A DNA stretch of 64,000 nucleotides from Megaustenia siamemsis. Its lineage: Eukaryota > Mollusca > Gastropoda > Stylommatophora > Ariophantidae. Numbering within the stretch: the stretch's first letter is position 1; the number at the start of each line of letters is the position of its first letter. The notes beneath the pieces are model-generated. The model was not told the origin of the DNA. It was given only the letters and a program-made list of their open reading frames with translations, and did not search any database. The position numbers and the translations under genes were made by a program. Of the stretch, positions 63,961 to 64,000 are shown one piece after another. The stretch lies in the NCBI GenBank assembly GCA_032433765.1, contig JAVIAB010000059.1, positions 63,208,178 to 63,272,177 on the forward strand, given 5' to 3'.

Positions 63961-64000
63961 CAAATGCCATCCTTAACATCCTTTAAATATGTTACATCCT

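Overview
This window looks like non-coding, repeat-saturated DNA from an animal genome, most likely an invertebrate (lophotrochozoan or mollusc-like by its mix of APE-type LINEs and tRNA-derived SINEs; this is inference without a database search). The DNA is AT-rich. I see no convincing host protein-coding gene, no rRNA operon, no functional tRNA gene and no CRISPR array. Nearly everything recognisable is a transposable element or a tandem array. All family labels below (LINE-A to LINE-M, SINE-1 to SINE-3, R4 to R7) are local to this window.

Mobile elements. One LINE (LINE-L, 15738-18914, minus strand) appears full length. It is flanked by a perfect 11-bp target-site duplication, ends in a GATA-type tail, and carries an endonuclease plus reverse-transcriptase ORF broken only by one extra base in a homopolymer. 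A second long but decayed LINE (LINE-E) lies at 25300-27665. About thirty other LINE pieces are 5'-truncated and mostly keep only the C-terminal end of the ORF. They belong to at least ten families. LINE-J and LINE-K carry RNase H domains. LINE-G ends in a cysteine/histidine finger. LINE-D, -E, -F and -I end in ATG-repeat tails. SINE-1 (tRNA head with box A and box B) has about nine copies, SINE-2 two and SINE-3 two. A 682-bp element with 23-bp terminal inverted repeats (23338-24019) looks like a non-autonomous DNA transposon. Target-site duplications show nested insertions: SINE-1 inside the LINE-F reverse-transcriptase ORF just before YADD, LINE-J inside a 41-bp minisatellite, and the inverted-repeat element inside a 24-bp minisatellite.

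Tandem arrays. About twenty minisatellites occupy roughly a quarter of the window (about 17.5 kb). The largest is a 27-bp array of about 108 copies (57.9-60.8 kb) containing a 486-bp higher-order duplication. Several arrays have units that are multiples of three bases and so give long artefactual ORFs on both strands. At least four arrays (11.7-12.6, 13.1-14.2, 34.9-35.3 and 43.2-44.3 kb) have units that are pieces of LINE coding sequence, with LINE sequence on one or both sides in the matching orientation. These arrays appear to have been born by tandem amplification inside dead LINE copies. This is the most interesting structural theme of the window.

Layout: 0-3 kb LINE ends; 3-7 kb SINEs and the large 27-bp array; 7-15 kb SINE/LINE pieces and LINE-derived arrays; 15-19 kb the full-length LINE; 19-25 kb LINE pieces, the 24-bp array and the inverted-repeat element; 25-34 kb LINE-E, LINE-J, LINE-D and LINE-F with the SINE insertion; 35-47 kb arrays alternating with LINE ends; 47-57 kb LINE pieces, dispersed repeats and arrays; 57-61 kb the giant array; 61-64 kb SINE-3 and a terminal 34-bp array.
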